From: Mycolicibacter terrae
GTDB lineage: Bacteria; Actinomycetota; Actinomycetes; Mycobacteriales; Mycobacteriaceae
DNA length: 64,000 bases
Direction: 5' to 3'
Assembly: GCF_010727125.1 (NCBI RefSeq)
Contig: NZ_AP022564.1
Span: forward strand, 868,001-932,000
This document shows, piece after piece, positions 39,793-49,377 of the stretch. The notes beneath the pieces are model-generated. The model made no database searches, had not been told where the DNA came from, and saw only the letters and a list, made by a program, of their open reading frames with translations. Made by a program: the position numbers and the translations under genes. Each line of letters starts with the position of its first letter. Position 1 is the first letter of the stretch.

Positions 39793-40823
39793 GACGGCAT
39801 CCCCGAACCGCGGCGGGCCCGCAGCAGCACCGTGATCACGACTGGCGCCCCGACCAGCGCGGTGACGGCATTGACCGGGATGACCAGGTTGCTGCCGGGC
39901 ACCTGGCTGACGATGCCGCACGCCAGCGCGGCGACCGTACCCAGCAACACCACCGTCGGCAGCACCACGCGGTGGTCGGAGGTGCTGACGGCGATGCGGG
40001 CCACGTGCGGCACCACCAGCCCGAGGAAGGCGATCGGCCCGCAGAACGCGGTTGTCACACCCGCCAGCAGCGACGCCGAGGCGACCGTGACGACACGGGC
40101 CCGGCGCACGTTGATTCCCATTGTGGCCGCGTAACTTTCGCCGAGCAGCAGGGCGTTGAGCGGCCGGATCGTCATCGCCGCGGTGGCCAGTCCGACGGCC
40201 ACCAGCGGCAGCAGCAACCGCAGGTCGGCCCAGCCGGTGCCGGCGAAGCTGCCTAGACCCCACAGCAGGTACTGCTGCACCCGCTGCGGATCGGAATACA
40301 CCAGCGCCAGACTCACCAGCGCAGTGCTGGCCGCGCCGATCATCACCCCGATCAGCAGCAGCGTCGCCGCCGAGCGGGTCCAGCGCGACAGCACCAGCAC
40401 CAACGTCAGCATCGCCGCGGCGCCCAGCGCTGCCGCGGTGACCTCCCCGGCGCGGCTGGCGCCGGCGGTGGAAAAACCGGCGCCGGCTGCACCGCCGGCC
40501 AGTACCACCAGGGCCACACCCAGGCTGGCCCCGGAGCTGACCCCGAGGATGTAGGGGTCGGCCAGGGTGTTGCGGAACAGGGTCTGCAGCTGCAGGCCGG
40601 CGACCCCGAGCGCAGCGCCGGCAGCCAGCGCGGTGAGCACCCGCGGCAACCGCATGCTCGTCACGATCACCTCCCAGCGCGGGTCCGACGGCTCGGCGCC
40701 GAGCAGCACCCGGACGGTGTCGGCCAGCGGCACCCGCACCGGGCCGAGCGCCAGACCGAGCAGGGCCAGCACCACGACGGCGGCGGCCAGCCCGGCCAGC
40801 ACCAGCGTCGTACGCGTCTTCAT
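39789..40823 (-). CDS. FecCD/BtuC-family permease
   Basis: This 344-aa permease has about ten TM helices. FecCD hallmarks include LRLPRVLTALAAGAALGVAGLQLQTLFRNTLADPYILGVSSGASLG in the first third and GPIAFLGLVVPHVAR, the ATPase-coupling and gating region, near residue 260. It should dimerise and pair with the fused ATPase. The ATG at 40823 overlaps the binding-protein stop (ATGA), and its own stop overlaps the ATPase start. The longer frame to 41072 lies inside the binding-protein gene. The cobalamin switch upstream makes corrinoid the likely substrate rather than haem or siderophore. Confidence 0.9.
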   Translation of the reverse strand: MKTRTTLVLAGLAAAVVVLALLGLALGPVRVPLADTVRVLLGAEPSDPRWEVIVTSMRLPRVLTALAAGAALGVAGLQLQTLFRNTLADPYILGVSSGASLGVALVVLAGGAAGAGFSTAGASRAGEVTAAALGAAAMLTLVLVLSRWTRSAATLLLIGVMIGAASTALVSLALVYSDPQRVQQYLLWGLGSFAGTGWADLRLLLPLVAVGLATAAMTIRPLNALLLGESYAATMGINVRRARVVTVASASLLAGVTTAFCGPIAFLGLVVPHVARIAVSTSDHRVVLPTVVLLGTVAALACGIVSQVPGSNLVIPVNAVTALVGAPVVITVLLRARRGSGMPS

Positions 40824-42028
40824 CGCGGCACCTGCCGGTAGAACTCGAAGGTGTGGTTCGGGGCGAGCTGCGGGTGCAGGATCGCGACCAGGTCGGCCAG
40901 CAGCAGATCCGGTCGGGCGGTGCCGCGTTCCCAGTAGGTGTTGCCCCCCGCCGGGGTGGTCGCCTTGGTGGCCGACCACACCTGCCCGGTGCGCACCGCG
41001 GCCAGTTCGCCGTACCGGCTGTCCCGCGCCACCGCGTCGTCGACGGTTTTCCAGTCGTCGGTGACCAGCCACAGCGGTGCGTGTCCGACGCGGGTGTAGA
41101 CCGATTCGAAATTCAGCTGCCGGTTCTCGGCGCCCCCGTCGGCCAGCCAGGGGTAGGTCCCGCCGGCATCGGCGACCAGACGGCCGGCGTAGCTGGCGCC
41201 GGTGGGCATGGACCAGTTTCCGGAGTACATGGTGCCGACCAGCACTTCGGCCGGCTCGCCCTCCGAGGCCTGAGCCGCCTGTGCGGCCAGTCCCCGGTAG
41301 CGGTCGCGGATGGACTCGTACACCTGCGCGGCCTGCCGTTCAGTACCGGTCAGCGCAGCGAACGCCTTGATCCACTCGGCCCGGCCCAGCGGGGTGGGCT
41401 CCAGCCATTCGGCATCGGCGACCACCGGGATCCCGGCCTCGCGCAGCTTGGGATAGCCGGGATCGTCCATGCCCTGGGTGACCAGAACGTCAGGTCCGGC
41501 GGCCAGCACGGTTTCGATGTTGACCTGCCCGCCCGGTGCGTAGCCGACGGCCTCGCCGGCGTCGATGCGCTTGCGGATCTGCGGGTCGGCGACCGCGGCC
41601 GGGTTCGCCACCCCGGTGACCACTCCGGCCCGGTCGAGCTCGGTGATCATCGCCAGATGCGTCGTGGAACCCGAGTACAGGCCGTGCACTGGGACGGTGA
41701 TCTGTTGGGCGCGGGCCAGTTCGCCGGTCAGCGCCGGGGCCGGTGCGCCGCAGCGCACCAGGACATACGAAACCGGTTTGCCGCCGAGGTAGGGCCGGTG
41801 CACGGTCAGCACCTGGTAGCTGCGGTGGTACTCGAGACGGAAGTTGGTGGCCTCGGACAGCGTCGATTTGTCCGGAAAATAGTCGGTGTGCGGGTCGAAG
41901 TCGGTGATGCAGTCCTGTCGGGCCGCACCCCGGGGCGCGTACTCGCCCGAGCAGCCGGCCAGCGCTGGCGCCAACGTCAGGGCCAGCGCCATTACCAGCG
42001 CAGGGACTACCCGCAGTGCACGGGACAT
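40820..42028 (-). CDS. Periplasmic substrate-binding lipoprotein (BtuF-like)
   Basis: The 402-aa protein has a signal peptide with lipobox ALAGC (Cys near residue 25), then a two-lobe class III binding protein: an N-lobe with a GVTGVANPAAV-like loop, a GPDVLVTQGMDDPGYPKLREAGIPVV segment, a long backbone helix, and a C-lobe ending near residue 395. It is the first gene of the operon behind riboswitch 3, followed by permease and ATPase with four-base overlaps. It is annotated as corrinoid-binding because of the riboswitch; the fold alone does not separate B12 from siderophore binding. To my knowledge M. tuberculosis has no such system and uses Rv1819c for B12 uptake. Confidence 0.85.
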   Translation of the reverse strand: MSRALRVVPALVMALALTLAPALAGCSGEYAPRGAARQDCITDFDPHTDYFPDKSTLSEATNFRLEYHRSYQVLTVHRPYLGGKPVSYVLVRCGAPAPALTGELARAQQITVPVHGLYSGSTTHLAMITELDRAGVVTGVANPAAVADPQIRKRIDAGEAVGYAPGGQVNIETVLAAGPDVLVTQGMDDPGYPKLREAGIPVVADAEWLEPTPLGRAEWIKAFAALTGTERQAAQVYESIRDRYRGLAAQAAQASEGEPAEVLVGTMYSGNWSMPTGASYAGRLVADAGGTYPWLADGGAENRQLNFESVYTRVGHAPLWLVTDDWKTVDDAVARDSRYGELAAVRTGQVWSATKATTPAGGNTYWERGTARPDLLLADLVAILHPQLAPNHTFEFYRQVPR

Positions 42029-42032
42029 AAGC

Positions 42033-42236
42033 GTGCATCAGCTTCCTCGGGGTACACCGCCCCGGTTCGCAGGACGCGATGACGTGAGTCTCCTGGCTCT
42101 CGGATCACTGTTCGCCTCGCCTTCCAGCCCCACAATCGGCGGGCCGTGGCTGTTGAGGGTCACTCCCCGATGACAGTGGCGGGACCGCACCGGATTCACA
42201 CCGGCTTCCTCACTGTGTTGTCATCGCCTTACCGGC
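42033..42236 (-). promoter_or_regulatory. Cobalamin riboswitch 3, upstream of the BtuF-like operon
   Basis: On the minus strand: GAAGCCGGTGTGAATCCGGT, GGTCCCGCCACTGTCATCGG, GAGAGCCAGGAGACTCACG, CCGGGGCGGTGTACCCCGAGG, then the operon start. It is close to switches 1 and 2 throughout, including the 3' expression-platform hairpin. An AACAAT -10-like hexamer (42240-42245) sits at its 5' edge. Confidence 0.93.
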
Positions 42237-42239
42237 GAC

Positions 42240-42267
42240 ATTGTTGCACGCCGCACTGCGCTAGGCT
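42240..42267. promoter_or_regulatory. Overlapping divergent promoters of riboswitches 3 and 4
   Basis: The minus-strand -10-like AACAAT (42245-42240) overlaps a plus-strand TTGTTG -35-like hexamer (42241-42246), which is followed 15 bases later by a plus-strand TAGGCT -10-like hexamer (42262-42267). Only about 40 bases separate the two riboswitches, so the promoters must share this space. Confidence 0.45.
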
Positions 42268-42274
42268 GGCCGCC

Positions 42275-42406
42275 GTCTCGTGGCGTCAGGAACCCGGTGG
42301 AATTCCGGGGCGGTTCCGCCACTGTGAGCGGCGCGGTTCGTCGTGCGCCGACAGCCAGATACTGGCCGCGGGGCACCCGACCGGATGGGGCGCGAACCCC
42401 GAGGAG
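42275..42406 (+). promoter_or_regulatory. Cobalamin riboswitch 4, upstream of cobN
   Basis: This is a shorter, diverged switch: GAACCCGGTGGAATTCCGGG, CGGTTCCGCCACTGTGAGCG, GACAGCCAGATACTGGC, and a 3' hairpin GGGGCGCGAACCCCGAGGAGG in which the ribosome site of cobN lies next to the stem. It controls cobN-cobF-cobQ-cobK. It is clearly less like switches 1-3 than they are to each other. Confidence 0.9.
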
Positions 42407-42415
42407 GAACCCCCG

Positions 42416-45400
42416 ATGTCTGATGCCCGGCGCATCGCCCTGCTCTCCACTTCCGACACCGACCTGCTGTCGGCACGTGCCAGCGGGGCCGCCTACCGGC
42501 TGGGCAACCCGGCGCGCCAGCAGATCGAACCGCTGATCGATGGCGGCGTTGATGTCGTGGTGCTGCGAATCCTGGGCTCCTCGGCGGAGATCGCCGACGA
42601 ACTGAAGCTGCTGCGGGCGACCGGTCTGCCGCTGGTGGTGCTCGGCGGGGAGCGCTTGCCCAACGCCGAGCTGATGGAGTGCTCGACGGTTCCGATCGGG
42701 CTGGCGGCCCAAGCGCACGCGTATCTAGCCGAGGGCGGGCCGGCCAACCTCGCCCAGCTGCACGCCTTCCTGTGCGACACGGTGCTTCTGACCGGCGAGG
42801 GTTTCGAGGAGCCGGCGGTGGTCCCGGAATGGGGGTATGGGTCTCGGGAGCAGGTTGACGCACCTGATGCGGTGCGGGTCGGCGTGCTCTACTACCGGGC
42901 CCACGAGGTCAGCGGCAACGCGGGATTCGCGCACGCGCTGGCCGACGCGGTCGACGCCACCGGTCGGGCGGTCGGCGTGCCGATCTTCGCCGCGTCGCTG
43001 CGCAACGCCCCCGACGAGTTGTTCGAGGCGCTGGGCAAGCTGGACGCGGTGGTGGTCTGCATGCTGGCGGCCGGCGGGGCGATCAACGCCACCGCGACCG
43101 TCAGTGCCGGCGACGACGACGGTGCGTGGGACATCGAAAAGATTGCTGCGCTGGACATTCCGGTGTTCCAGGGGTTGTGTTTGGCTTCGTCGCGCGCGGA
43201 CTGGGCGGCCAACGACGACGGCGTCACCCCGCTGGATTCGGCCACCCAGATCGCGATCCCGGAATTCGACGGCCGGATCATCACCGTGCCGTTCTCGTTC
43301 AAGGAGATCGACGACGACGGGCTGCCGCACTATGCCGCCGACGCCGAACGATGCGCCAGGGTGGCCGGTGTGGTGGTCAATCACGCTGTGTTGCGCCGCA
43401 TTCCGAACAGTCAGAAGAAGCTGGCGCTGGTGCTGTCGGCGTATCCCACCAAGCATTCCCGGGTCGGCAACGCGGTCGGTCTGGACACTCCGGCGTCGGC
43501 GGTGCGGCTGCTGCACCGGCTGGCCGACGAAGGCTATGACGTCGGAGACGGTTTCGGGGTGCTCGACATCGCTGACGAGACGCAGGCGGGGGATCGGCTG
43601 ATCCACACCCTGATTGAGGCCGGCGGCCAGGATGAGGACTGGCTGTCCGCCGCGCAGCTGACCGAGGCGCAGGTGCGGGTCAGCGCACACCAGTACGCGC
43701 GGTGGACCGCAGAGCTGCCCGACGAGCTACGCGACTCGATGACAGCGGCCTGGGGCCCCGCGCCGGGCGAGCTCTTCGTCAACGATGCCGGCGAGATCGT
43801 GCTGGCCGCCCTGCGATCCGGCAACATCGTGCTGATGATCCAGCCGCCGCGCGGCTTCGGGGAGAACCCGGTGGCGATCTACCACGACCCGGAGCTGCCG
43901 CCGAGTCACCACTACCTGGCCGCGTACCGTTGGCTGGCACACGGCTTCGGCGCGCACGCGGTGATCCACCTGGGCAAGCACGGCTCGATGGAATGGCTGC
44001 CCGGCAAGACCGCGGCGCTCTCGGCGGGGTGCGCGACCGACGCCATGATCGCCGACCTGCCGCTGATCTACCCGTTCCTGGTGAACGACCCCGGTGAAGG
44101 CGCGCAGGCCAAACGCCGTGCGCACGCCACCATCGTCGATCATCTGATCCCGCCGATGGCGCGCGCAGAGTCCTACGGTGACATCGCCCGCCTGGAGCAG
44201 TTGCTCGATGAGTACGGCAACATCGCCACCATGGATCCGGGCAAGCTGCCGGCGATCCGCGGCGAGATCTGGAATCTGATGCGCGCCGCGGAGATGCACC
44301 GCGATCTGGGCCTGGACGAGCGGCCCGAAGACGAGGAGTTCGACGACTTTCTGCTGCACGTCGACGGCTGGCTCTGCGAGATCAAGGACGCCCAGATCCG
44401 CGACGGCCTGCACGTGCTCGGCGGCGCCCCGACCGGTCCCGAACGGGTGAACCTGGTGCTGGCGATCCTGCGCGCCCCGCAGGTCTGGGGCGGGGTGGAC
44501 CACGCGGTGCCCGGGCTGCGGGCCGCGCTCGGCCTGAAAGACGATGCGCCGACGGCGGCGGTGGACGAGATCGAGGAGCGCGCCAGGGAACTGGTCGAGG
44601 CCATGGAGACCGCCGGCTGGCAGGCCGGGGCGGCCGATTCACTGCACCCCGATCCCGAGGTACGCCGGGTGCTGAGGTTCGCTGCCGCCGAGGTGGTTCC
44701 GCGGCTGGCGGGTACGGCGGCCGAGCTGGACTCGGTGCTACATGCGCTGGCCGGCGGATTCGTGCGCCCAGGGCCTTCCGGGTCGCCGCTGCGCGGCCTG
44801 GTCAACGTGCTGCCCACCGGGCGCAATTTCTACACCGTCGACCCGCGGGCGGTGCCGTCCCGGCTGGCCTGGCAGACCGGGCAGGCGATGGCGGACTCGC
44901 TGGTGCGGCGCTACCTCGACGAGACCGGCCGCTATCCGGAGTCGGTGGGGCTGTCGGTGTGGGGGACCTCGGCGATGCGCACGTCCGGCGACGACGTCGC
45001 GGAGGTGCTGGCGCTGCTCGGGGTGCGGCCCGACTGGGACGAGGCCTCCCGGCGGGTGTCCGGGCTGGAGGTGATCTCGCTGGAGGAGTTGGAGCGTCCG
45101 CGCATCGATGTGACGGTGCGCATCTCGGGTTTCTTCCGGGACGCCTTCCCGCACGTGGTAACGATGCTCGACGACGCCGTGCAGATGGTGGCGACCCTCG
45201 ACGAGCCGGACGATCAGAACTTCGTGGCGGCCCACGCCCGCGCCGACCTGGCCTCCCACGGCGACCTGCGCCGGGCCACCACCCGCGTCTTCGGCTCCGC
45301 GCCCGGCTCCTACGGCGCCGGCATCTTGCAGGTGATCGAGTCCGGGACCTGGCGTGATGACAAGGATCTGGCCGAGGTCTACACCACCTGGGGTGGGTTC

Positions 45401-46000
45401 GCCTACGGCCGCGGGCTGGACGGTGCGGCGGCCGCCGACGACATGCGCACCAACTACCGCCGAATCAAGGTGGCCGCCAAGAACATCGACACCCGCGAAC
45501 ACGACATCGCCGACTCCGACGACTACTTCGTCTACCACGGCGGCATGATCGCAACGGTGCGGGCGCTATCCGGCTCCGATCCGAAAGCCTATGTGGGCGA
45601 CTCGACGTCGACGGATGCTGTGCGCACCCGCACCCTGGCCGAGGAGACCGCCCGGGTGTTCCGCGCCCGGGTGGTCAACCCGCGGTGGATCTCCGCGATG
45701 CGCCGGCACGGCTACAAGGGCGCGTTCGAGCTGGCCGCCACCGTCGATTACCTGTTCGGCTTCGACGCCACCGCCGGCGTGGTCCACGATTGGATGTATG
45801 AGAAGCTCGCCGCCGAGTATGTGCTCGACCCGGTGACCCGCGAGTTCCTCGACAAGTCCAATCCGTGGGCGCTGCAGGGCATCGTGGAACGGCTGAAGGA
45901 GGCCGCCGACCGGGGGCTGTGGGCGGACCCCGATCCGGGAACCATGGCAGCATTGCAACAGGCCTACCTGGAGGTCGAAGGCGACCTGGAGGACCGGTGA
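42416..46000 (+). CDS. cobN: Aerobic cobaltochelatase large subunit
   Basis: The 1194-aa CobN subunit inserts Co(II) into hydrogenobyrinic acid a,c-diamide. It belongs to the CobN/BchH/ChlH family; the highly conserved stretch HLGKHGSMEWLPGK lies near residue 520, with GAYGAGILQVIESGTW-type (here GSYGAGILQVIESGTW) and DYLFGFDATAGVVHDWMYE near the C-terminus. Length matches M. tuberculosis CobN. ATG 42416 follows GAGGAGG directly after riboswitch 4; the longer frame to 42146 would run through two riboswitches. The AAA/VWA partner is probably the chelatase-like protein at 54561-56507. GTGA overlap with cobF. Confidence 0.95.
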   Translation: MSDARRIALLSTSDTDLLSARASGAAYRLGNPARQQIEPLIDGGVDVVVLRILGSSAEIADELKLLRATGLPLVVLGGERLPNAELMECSTVPIGLAAQAHAYLAEGGPANLAQLHAFLCDTVLLTGEGFEEPAVVPEWGYGSREQVDAPDAVRVGVLYYRAHEVSGNAGFAHALADAVDATGRAVGVPIFAASLRNAPDELFEALGKLDAVVVCMLAAGGAINATATVSAGDDDGAWDIEKIAALDIPVFQGLCLASSRADWAANDDGVTPLDSATQIAIPEFDGRIITVPFSFKEIDDDGLPHYAADAERCARVAGVVVNHAVLRRIPNSQKKLALVLSAYPTKHSRVGNAVGLDTPASAVRLLHRLADEGYDVGDGFGVLDIADETQAGDRLIHTLIEAGGQDEDWLSAAQLTEAQVRVSAHQYARWTAELPDELRDSMTAAWGPAPGELFVNDAGEIVLAALRSGNIVLMIQPPRGFGENPVAIYHDPELPPSHHYLAAYRWLAHGFGAHAVIHLGKHGSMEWLPGKTAALSAGCATDAMIADLPLIYPFLVNDPGEGAQAKRRAHATIVDHLIPPMARAESYGDIARLEQLLDEYGNIATMDPGKLPAIRGEIWNLMRAAEMHRDLGLDERPEDEEFDDFLLHVDGWLCEIKDAQIRDGLHVLGGAPTGPERVNLVLAILRAPQVWGGVDHAVPGLRAALGLKDDAPTAAVDEIEERARELVEAMETAGWQAGAADSLHPDPEVRRVLRFAAAEVVPRLAGTAAELDSVLHALAGGFVRPGPSGSPLRGLVNVLPTGRNFYTVDPRAVPSRLAWQTGQAMADSLVRRYLDETGRYPESVGLSVWGTSAMRTSGDDVAEVLALLGVRPDWDEASRRVSGLEVISLEELERPRIDVTVRISGFFRDAFPHVVTMLDDAVQMVATLDEPDDQNFVAAHARADLASHGDLRRATTRVFGSAPGSYGAGILQVIESGTWRDDKDLAEVYTTWGGFAYGRGLDGAAAADDMRTNYRRIKVAAKNIDTREHDIADSDDYFVYHGGMIATVRALSGSDPKAYVGDSTSTDAVRTRTLAEETARVFRARVVNPRWISAMRRHGYKGAFELAATVDYLFGFDATAGVVHDWMYEKLAAEYVLDPVTREFLDKSNPWALQGIVERLKEAADRGLWADPDPGTMAALQQAYLEVEGDLEDR

Positions 46001-46743
46001 GAGTCTGGATTCTCGGCATCGGGATGGGCCCGCAGCACGTCACGCCCGAGGTGGCCGACGCGCTACGCTCGGTCGACTACGTGCTGGCCCCGAATAAGGG
46101 GACGAAAGGTTCTGAGGACGGGTTACTGGCGTTGCGGCGGACTGTCGTCGACGCCTACGCCGAGTCGGTGCCGATCGTCACGGTGGCCGACCCGCCTCGC
46201 GACCGTTCACCGGAGCTGTCCGGACCCGATTATGCGCGGGCGGTGGGCGACTGGCACGCGGCCCGCGCGGCGCGCTACGCCGAGGAGCTTCGGGAGCGCG
46301 GCGGCACCGCGGCATTCCTGGTCTGGGGTGACCCGGCGTTGTACGACTCCACAATCCGCATCGTCGAGCGAGTGAAAGCCTCGGGCGTGGAACTGGATTA
46401 CCAGGTGCTGTGCGGCATCAGCGCCCCGCAGCTGCTGGCCGCCCGGCATCGGATCGTGCTGCACGAGGTGGGCCGGCCGGTGCACATCACCACCGGGCGG
46501 CGGTTGGGCGAGGCGATCGCCGCGGGGCAGGACAACATCGTCGCAATGCTCAACCCGGATGGGCTGGACCTATCCGCGGTGGCGGATTGGACGATCTGGT
46601 GGGGCGCCAACCTCGGTGCGGCGGGGGAGCGCTTGGTGCGTGGCCGGGTCGGCGACGTCGTCGGCGAGATTGCGGCCGCCCGCCGCGCGGCGAAAGCCGA
46701 AGCGGGCTGGGTGATGGACGTATTCCTGGTACGCAGGCCCTGA
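45997..46743 (+). CDS. cobF: Precorrin-6A synthase (deacetylating)
   Basis: The 248-aa corrin C1-methyltransferase catalyses SAM-dependent C1 methylation with loss of the acetyl group, giving precorrin-6A. It has the tetrapyrrole-methylase N-terminus WILGIGMGPQHVTPEVADALRSVDYVLAP, the AFLVWGDPALYDSTIRIVERV motif and a C-terminal WVMDVFLVRR. The GTG start overlaps the cobN stop; TGATG links it to cobQ. M. tuberculosis is reported to have lost cobF, so its presence here marks a more complete ancestral pathway. Confidence 0.93.
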   Translation: MRVWILGIGMGPQHVTPEVADALRSVDYVLAPNKGTKGSEDGLLALRRTVVDAYAESVPIVTVADPPRDRSPELSGPDYARAVGDWHAARAARYAEELRERGGTAAFLVWGDPALYDSTIRIVERVKASGVELDYQVLCGISAPQLLAARHRIVLHEVGRPVHITTGRRLGEAIAAGQDNIVAMLNPDGLDLSAVADWTIWWGANLGAAGERLVRGRVGDVVGEIAAARRAAKAEAGWVMDVFLVRRP

Positions 46744-48194
46744 TGACGGGGCTGCTGATCGCCGGAACCACCAGCGACGCCGGCAAGACCGTGGTCACCA
46801 CCGGGCTGTGCCGGGCGCTGGCACGCCGCGGGATAAAAGTGGCTCCCTACAAGGCGCAGAACATGTCGAACAACTCGATGGTGGTTGTCGGTGCGGATGG
46901 CGTCGGTACCGAAATCGGCCGGGCGCAATGGATTCAGGCGCTGGCCGCGCGAGCCGTCCCCGAGCCGGCGATGAACCCGGTACTACTCAAACCCGGCAGT
47001 GACCAGCGCAGTCATGTGATGCTGATGGGCCGGCCCTGGGGTGAGCTGTCGTCGTCGAATTGGATGGACGGCCGGGCCGAGTTGGCCCGGGCCGCGCATG
47101 ACGCCTTCGACGACCTCGCGGCACGCTACGACGTGGTCATCGCCGAGGGGGCCGGCAGCCCGACCGAAATCAACCTGCGTGCCGGCGATTACGTCAACAT
47201 GGGTTTGGCCCGGCATGCTGGCCTGCCGACGCTCGTCGTCGGGGACGTGGATCGCGGTGGGGTGTTCGCGGCGTTCTTCGGCACGGTCGCGTTGTTGTGC
47301 CCGCAAGACCAGGCCCTGATGGCCGGGTTCATCGTCAACAAATTCCGCGGCCAGCAACAGTTATTGGCGCCCGGTCTGGCCGACCTGGAGCGGCTCACCG
47401 GCCGGCCGGTGGTCGGCACCGTGCCGTGGCATCCGGGGCTGTGGCTGGACTCCGAGGACGCGCTCGATCTGGATGGCAGGCGCTCAGTGCGCACCGGCGC
47501 ACGACGGGTGGCGGTGATCCGGCTGCCGCGGATCAGCAACTTCACCGATCTGGATGCGCTCGGTGTGGAACCCGATCTGGACGTGGTGTTCGCCTCCGAC
47601 CCGCGTGGGGTGTCCGACGCCGACCTGGTGGTGCTGCCGGGAACCCGCGCCACCGTGTCCGATCTGGCCTGGCTGCGGTCGCGGGGGCTGGATTCCGCGA
47701 TCGCTGAGCACGCCGCCGCGGGCAAACCGGTGCTGGGGATCTGCGGGGGCTTTCAGATGCTGGGCCGGGCGATCCGCGACCCCGACGGCGTGGAGGGACC
47801 GCCGGGCGAGGTGGCCGGGTTGGGCCTACTGGACGTCGAAACCTGTTTCGGCACAGACAAAGTGCTGCGCCTCTCCGCGGGCGGCTACGAGATACATCAC
47901 GGTCGGATCACCCGCGGTGGCGGCGTGAAGGAATTTCCCGGCGGCGCCCGCGCCGGTCAGGTCTTCGGCACCATGCGGCACGGCAGTCTCGAGGGCGATG
48001 CCCCCCGCGCGGCTTTCCTGGCCGAAACCCTGGGCCTGGAACCATCGGGAGTATCGTTTCCCGCCGCTCGGGAGCACCGGCTCGACTTGCTGGCCGATCT
48101 GATCGAGGAGCACCTGGACGTCGACGCCGTCCTGGACTTGGCGCGCGGCGGACCGCCGCCGGGTCTGCCGTTCCTGCCGCCGGGGGCACCGTGA
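46743..48194 (+). CDS. cobQ: Cobyric acid synthase
   Basis: This 483-aa glutamine amidotransferase amidates side chains b, d, e and g of adenosylcobyrinate a,c-diamide. An N-terminal dethiobiotin-synthetase-like ATPase domain has the P-loop GTTSDAGKT and [13 protein letters not shown]-terminal class-I-like amidotransferase domain has the nucleophile Cys in [11 protein letters not shown] (about residue 335) and a GYEIHHGR His motif. It carries [10 protein letters not shown] and [11 protein letters not shown], usual for CobQ/CbiP. Start ATG 46743 shares a base with the cobF stop, and its end overlaps cobK (GTGA). Confidence 0.95.
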   Translation: MTGLLIAGTTSDAGKTVVTTGLCRALARRGIKVAPYKAQNMSNNSMVVVGADGVGTEIGRAQWIQALAARAVPEPAMNPVLLKPGSDQRSHVMLMGRPWGELSSSNWMDGRAELARAAHDAFDDLAARYDVVIAEGAGSPTEINLRAGDYVNMGLARHAGLPTLVVGDVDRGGVFAAFFGTVALLCPQDQALMAGFIVNKFRGQQQLLAPGLADLERLTGRPVVGTVPWHPGLWLDSEDALDLDGRRSVRTGARRVAVIRLPRISNFTDLDALGVEPDLDVVFASDPRGVSDADLVVLPGTRATVSDLAWLRSRGLDSAIAEHAAAGKPVLGICGGFQMLGRAIRDPDGVEGPPGEVAGLGLLDVETCFGTDKVLRLSAGGYEIHHGRITRGGGVKEFPGGARAGQVFGTMRHGSLEGDAPRAAFLAETLGLEPSGVSFPAAREHRLDLLADLIEEHLDVDAVLDLARGGPPPGLPFLPPGAP

Positions 48195-48925
48195 TCCGCC
48201 TGCTGCTGCTCGGTGGAACCGCGGAAGCCCGCGCGCTGGCCGAGCGACTGGTGACCGCCGGCGTGGACGTCACCACGTCACTGGCCGGCCGGGTGGCCAA
48301 CCCGCGGCTGCCGGTCGGGGCGGTGCGGATCGGTGGATTCGGCGGAGTCGACGGTCTGCGTGCCGCATTGTCCGACTATGACGCCGTCGTGGATGCCACT
48401 CATCCGTTCGCGACCACCATGTCACGCCACGCGGTGGCCGCCTGCTCGGTTGCCGGCCGCCCGCTGCTGCGGCTGGAGCGGCCCGGCTGGGCGGAGCGGG
48501 CCAGGCCGTCCTGGCAGTGGACCGACACCCACGAACAGGCCGCTCTTGCCGCGGCCGAGCTGGGCCGGCGCCCGGTGCTGACCATCGGGCGCCAACAGTT
48601 GGCGTCCTACCTTCCAGCGCTGGCCGAGGCGGCGGTGCTGGCGCGCGTGGTCGACCCGCTGTCGATCGCCGTGCCGCCCACCTGGACGGTGGTCACCGAC
48701 CGCGGCCCGTATGCGTTGCCCGGCGAACTCGCACTGCTGCGCGATCACCGCGCCGACGTGGTGGTGACCAAGGATTCCGGCGGCGAGTACACCTGGCCGA
48801 AGATGCTGGCCGTCGACGAGCTCGGCCTGCCGGTAGTCGTGGTGCGCCGTCCGGACCGGCCGGCCGGGGTGCCGACGGTGTATGACGTCGAACAGGCGCT
48901 GGCCTGGGTGTTAGCCGGCGACTGA
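48191..48925 (+). CDS. cobK: Precorrin-6A reductase
   Basis: The 244-aa NADPH-dependent enzyme reduces precorrin-6A to precorrin-6B. CobK/CbiJ features include [18 protein letters not shown] (nucleotide-binding start), [37 protein letters not shown], and [31 protein letters not shown] near the end. The GTG start overlaps the cobQ stop. It is the last gene of the riboswitch-4 operon; its 3' end overlaps the convergent membrane-protein gene by 15 bases. Confidence 0.94.
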   Translation: MIRLLLLGGTAEARALAERLVTAGVDVTTSLAGRVANPRLPVGAVRIGGFGGVDGLRAALSDYDAVVDATHPFATTMSRHAVAACSVAGRPLLRLERPGWAERARPSWQWTDTHEQAALAAAELGRRPVLTIGRQQLASYLPALAEAAVLARVVDPLSIAVPPTWTVVTDRGPYALPGELALLRDHRADVVVTKDSGGEYTWPKMLAVDELGLPVVVVRRPDRPAGVPTVYDVEQALAWVLAGD

Positions 48926-49357
48926 CCAGAGTTGCAAGGCGGCGCCCGCGGTCAGCAGCGCGGCGACCTTGACCATTTCCAGCCCGGCGTAGGCGTAGTG
49001 GGCTTGGGAGCGTTCGACCATCCCGCCGTGCGGCGCGGTGGCGGCGGCCAGCACCGCATCGGAGCGTCGGCGCAGCCGGGGCCGGACGAACAGCGACTGA
49101 GTGGCCAGCACGGCCACCGCCACGCCGACCGCAGCCACCGCAAGGCGGCCCGGGGGATCGATGGCGACCGCGATGACCACGACCGCCGCCAGCACGATCT
49201 CGACCGCGTTGAGCGCCCGGAACACCAGTCGGCCGATGCCCAGCCCCAGCTGAAGGGTTATCCCCGGCGCCCGGAATTTCAGCGGGGCCTCGAGAAATGA
49301 GATCGCCAGCACCATGCCCAGCCAGGCGAAAACGACTGCTGCTGCTATCGCACCCAT
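48911..49357 (-). CDS. Four-TM membrane protein of unknown function
   Basis: The 148-aa protein has about four hydrophobic helices (residues 3-20, 38-62, 66-88, 124-145) and basic loops (RPRLRRRSD). [23 protein letters not shown] segment after TM1 recalls small DUF4149-like membrane proteins, but I cannot assign a family. The ATG at 49357 starts the homogeneous hydrophobic part; the frame is open further to 49798 but that section overlaps other genes and is not protein-like. It is divergent from the monooxygenase-fold gene across a gap with repeated operator-like sequences. Confidence 0.72.
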   Translation of the reverse strand: MGAIAAAVVFAWLGMVLAISFLEAPLKFRAPGITLQLGLGIGRLVFRALNAVEIVLAAVVVIAVAIDPPGRLAVAAVGVAVAVLATQSLFVRPRLRRRSDAVLAAATAPHGGMVERSQAHYAYAGLEMVKVAALLTAGAALQLWSVAG

Positions 49358-49377
49358 GTCGCCGGCGCCTCCCGATT

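Noticed and set aside
42146..42415. Extension of cobN to an upstream start
   Set aside because: This stretch is two riboswitches and their promoters; the ATG at 42416 has a ribosome site and gives the family length.
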